Shown: positions 16,700 to 17,500 of the stretch, piece by piece
Numbering within the stretch: position 1 is the stretch's first letter
Layout: every line of letters begins with the position of its first letter
Assembly (NCBI GenBank): GCA_009760855.2
Contig: WPIO01000019.1
Location: 2,257,501-2,275,000, forward strand
Origin: Cristatella mucedo
Lineage: Eukaryota > Bryozoa > Phylactolaemata > Cristatellidae
Direction: 5' to 3'
DNA: 17,500 nt
Position numbers and translations under genes: made by a program
Notes under the pieces: model-generated
What the model saw: the letters and a program-made list of their open reading frames with translations, nothing else
What the model was told of the DNA's origin: nothing
The model's database searches: none

Positions 16700-17500
16700 C
16701 TTTATGTTGCGGCTTTTGCGGAGTCTAAGGTGGTGATGAGCACATACCTCTGTGCATAACGTGTTAACGACCACTGTCTTAAGAAAGAGCTCCATTGCCA
16801 ATATTGCTGAAGATTTCGTGCTGGGCAGCCACCTCATCAAACCATTCCAAATGGTCCATCATGACTAAAATCTCCATTTACTTTCGAGATTAATGCGCGA
16901 CCTGCAACGCTACTTCGCTTGCAAATAGTTCAGATTTTGAGCAGTGCAACAGGACGCTGTTCCGCTGCCAGCCGAGCTCCTTCTCGTATATTCGTATAAT
17001 TTCTATGCAATCCTGCTCATATGATTCTTTCATTGGGGTAAGCTACTCCAACGACCGCACTCCGACCTCACCAGCAAGAATCACGAGCATTCGACAAATG
17101 GACACAGTCTCTCGCCTTCAAAACCGGCAGAAAGCGGCAGTGTTCAGAATAAGTGACCGTTTTCAGCTTCTCATAAGCTTGGCATTCTGCATTCAGCTCG
17201 TTACCCACGGCAAGGACTTCAGCTGTCTTGCACTTAGTGGATGCACGAACTAGTGTTGTGCCTTACGCAGGATAATGAATAGTGAAATTAGTTAGTGTAG
17301 ACATTATGCGATATATAGATTAAATTTTTGGTTAGTTGCAGAGTTTTCAGGATGAGTATCGTGAAATACATTACCTATGCCAAAAAAGCAATCAATAAAG
17401 CAGCATTTTTTCTTATAGGCGTCATTAAGATTGAGAGACCTAACAGATAGGTTCATACTTTGTACTGCAGAAATTACGGGCAGAGGAATTCTAGAGCTTC
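16700..17500. other. Unassigned interval to window end
   Basis: AT-rich again, with no domain-bearing frame. The open frame at 17005-17253 (plus) has no recognisable feature, and its composition does not argue for coding. AATAAA occurs near 17393-17398, but no transcript ending there can be identified. Confidence 0.45.

Overview
The window looks like non-coding genomic DNA from an animal, probably an invertebrate. The evidence is several decayed CR1/L2-type non-LTR retrotransposons (LINEs), tRNA-derived repeats with Pol III-type internal boxes, (AT)n/(AC)n/(ATT)n microsatellites, and one sharply CpG-rich block of about 2 kb in otherwise ordinary sequence. There is no bacterial-style gene packing. 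I found no host protein-coding exon that I can defend, no intact RNA gene and no CRISPR array. The species cannot be named from the sequence alone.

Layout. 1-139: minus-strand fragment of LINE family A, running off the window edge. 140-2500: no supportable gene, except an eroded tRNA-Arg-like sequence at 1305-1380 (minus). 2520-5420: a nearly complete but dead ORF2 of a second LINE, family B (plus), with endonuclease and reverse transcriptase motifs and many frameshifts and stops. 5420-6050: unassigned, one short hairpin. 6050-9965: a family A LINE on the minus strand, broken in two ways. A younger 5'-truncated family A copy is inserted in it in the opposite orientation (about 8775-9461). A 709-bp stretch of its RT/C-terminal region is present twice in perfect head-to-tail tandem (6357-7774). 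9965-12180: unassigned. 12180-13600: small tandem and direct repeats plus a CTCF-like motif. 13900-14290: a dimeric tRNA-like SINE whose 3' end matches the family A LINE tail, followed by (AT)n/(AC)n arrays and a palindromic pair of the same tail. 14300-16430: GC- and CpG-rich block with short tandem repeats and a perfect 17-bp hairpin, a candidate promoter or first-exon island. 16458-16660: bare 3' tails of family A and then family B, back to back. 16700-17500: nothing recognised.

The pieces relate as a retrotransposon ecology. LINE family A supplies the RT lineage. Its 3' tail (paired AGC/GCT bases, then an (ATT)n end) appears in two longer LINE copies, in one very short copy, and on the tRNA-headed SINE. 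This is the pattern expected if the SINE borrows the LINE's machinery. Family B has an unrelated tail with its own small stem. No novel defence or metabolic system is visible. The points most worth checking are the perfect 709-bp tandem duplication, the SINE-LINE tail partnership, the 91%-identical direct repeat pair at 12711/13086, and the perfect hairpin at 16149-16191.
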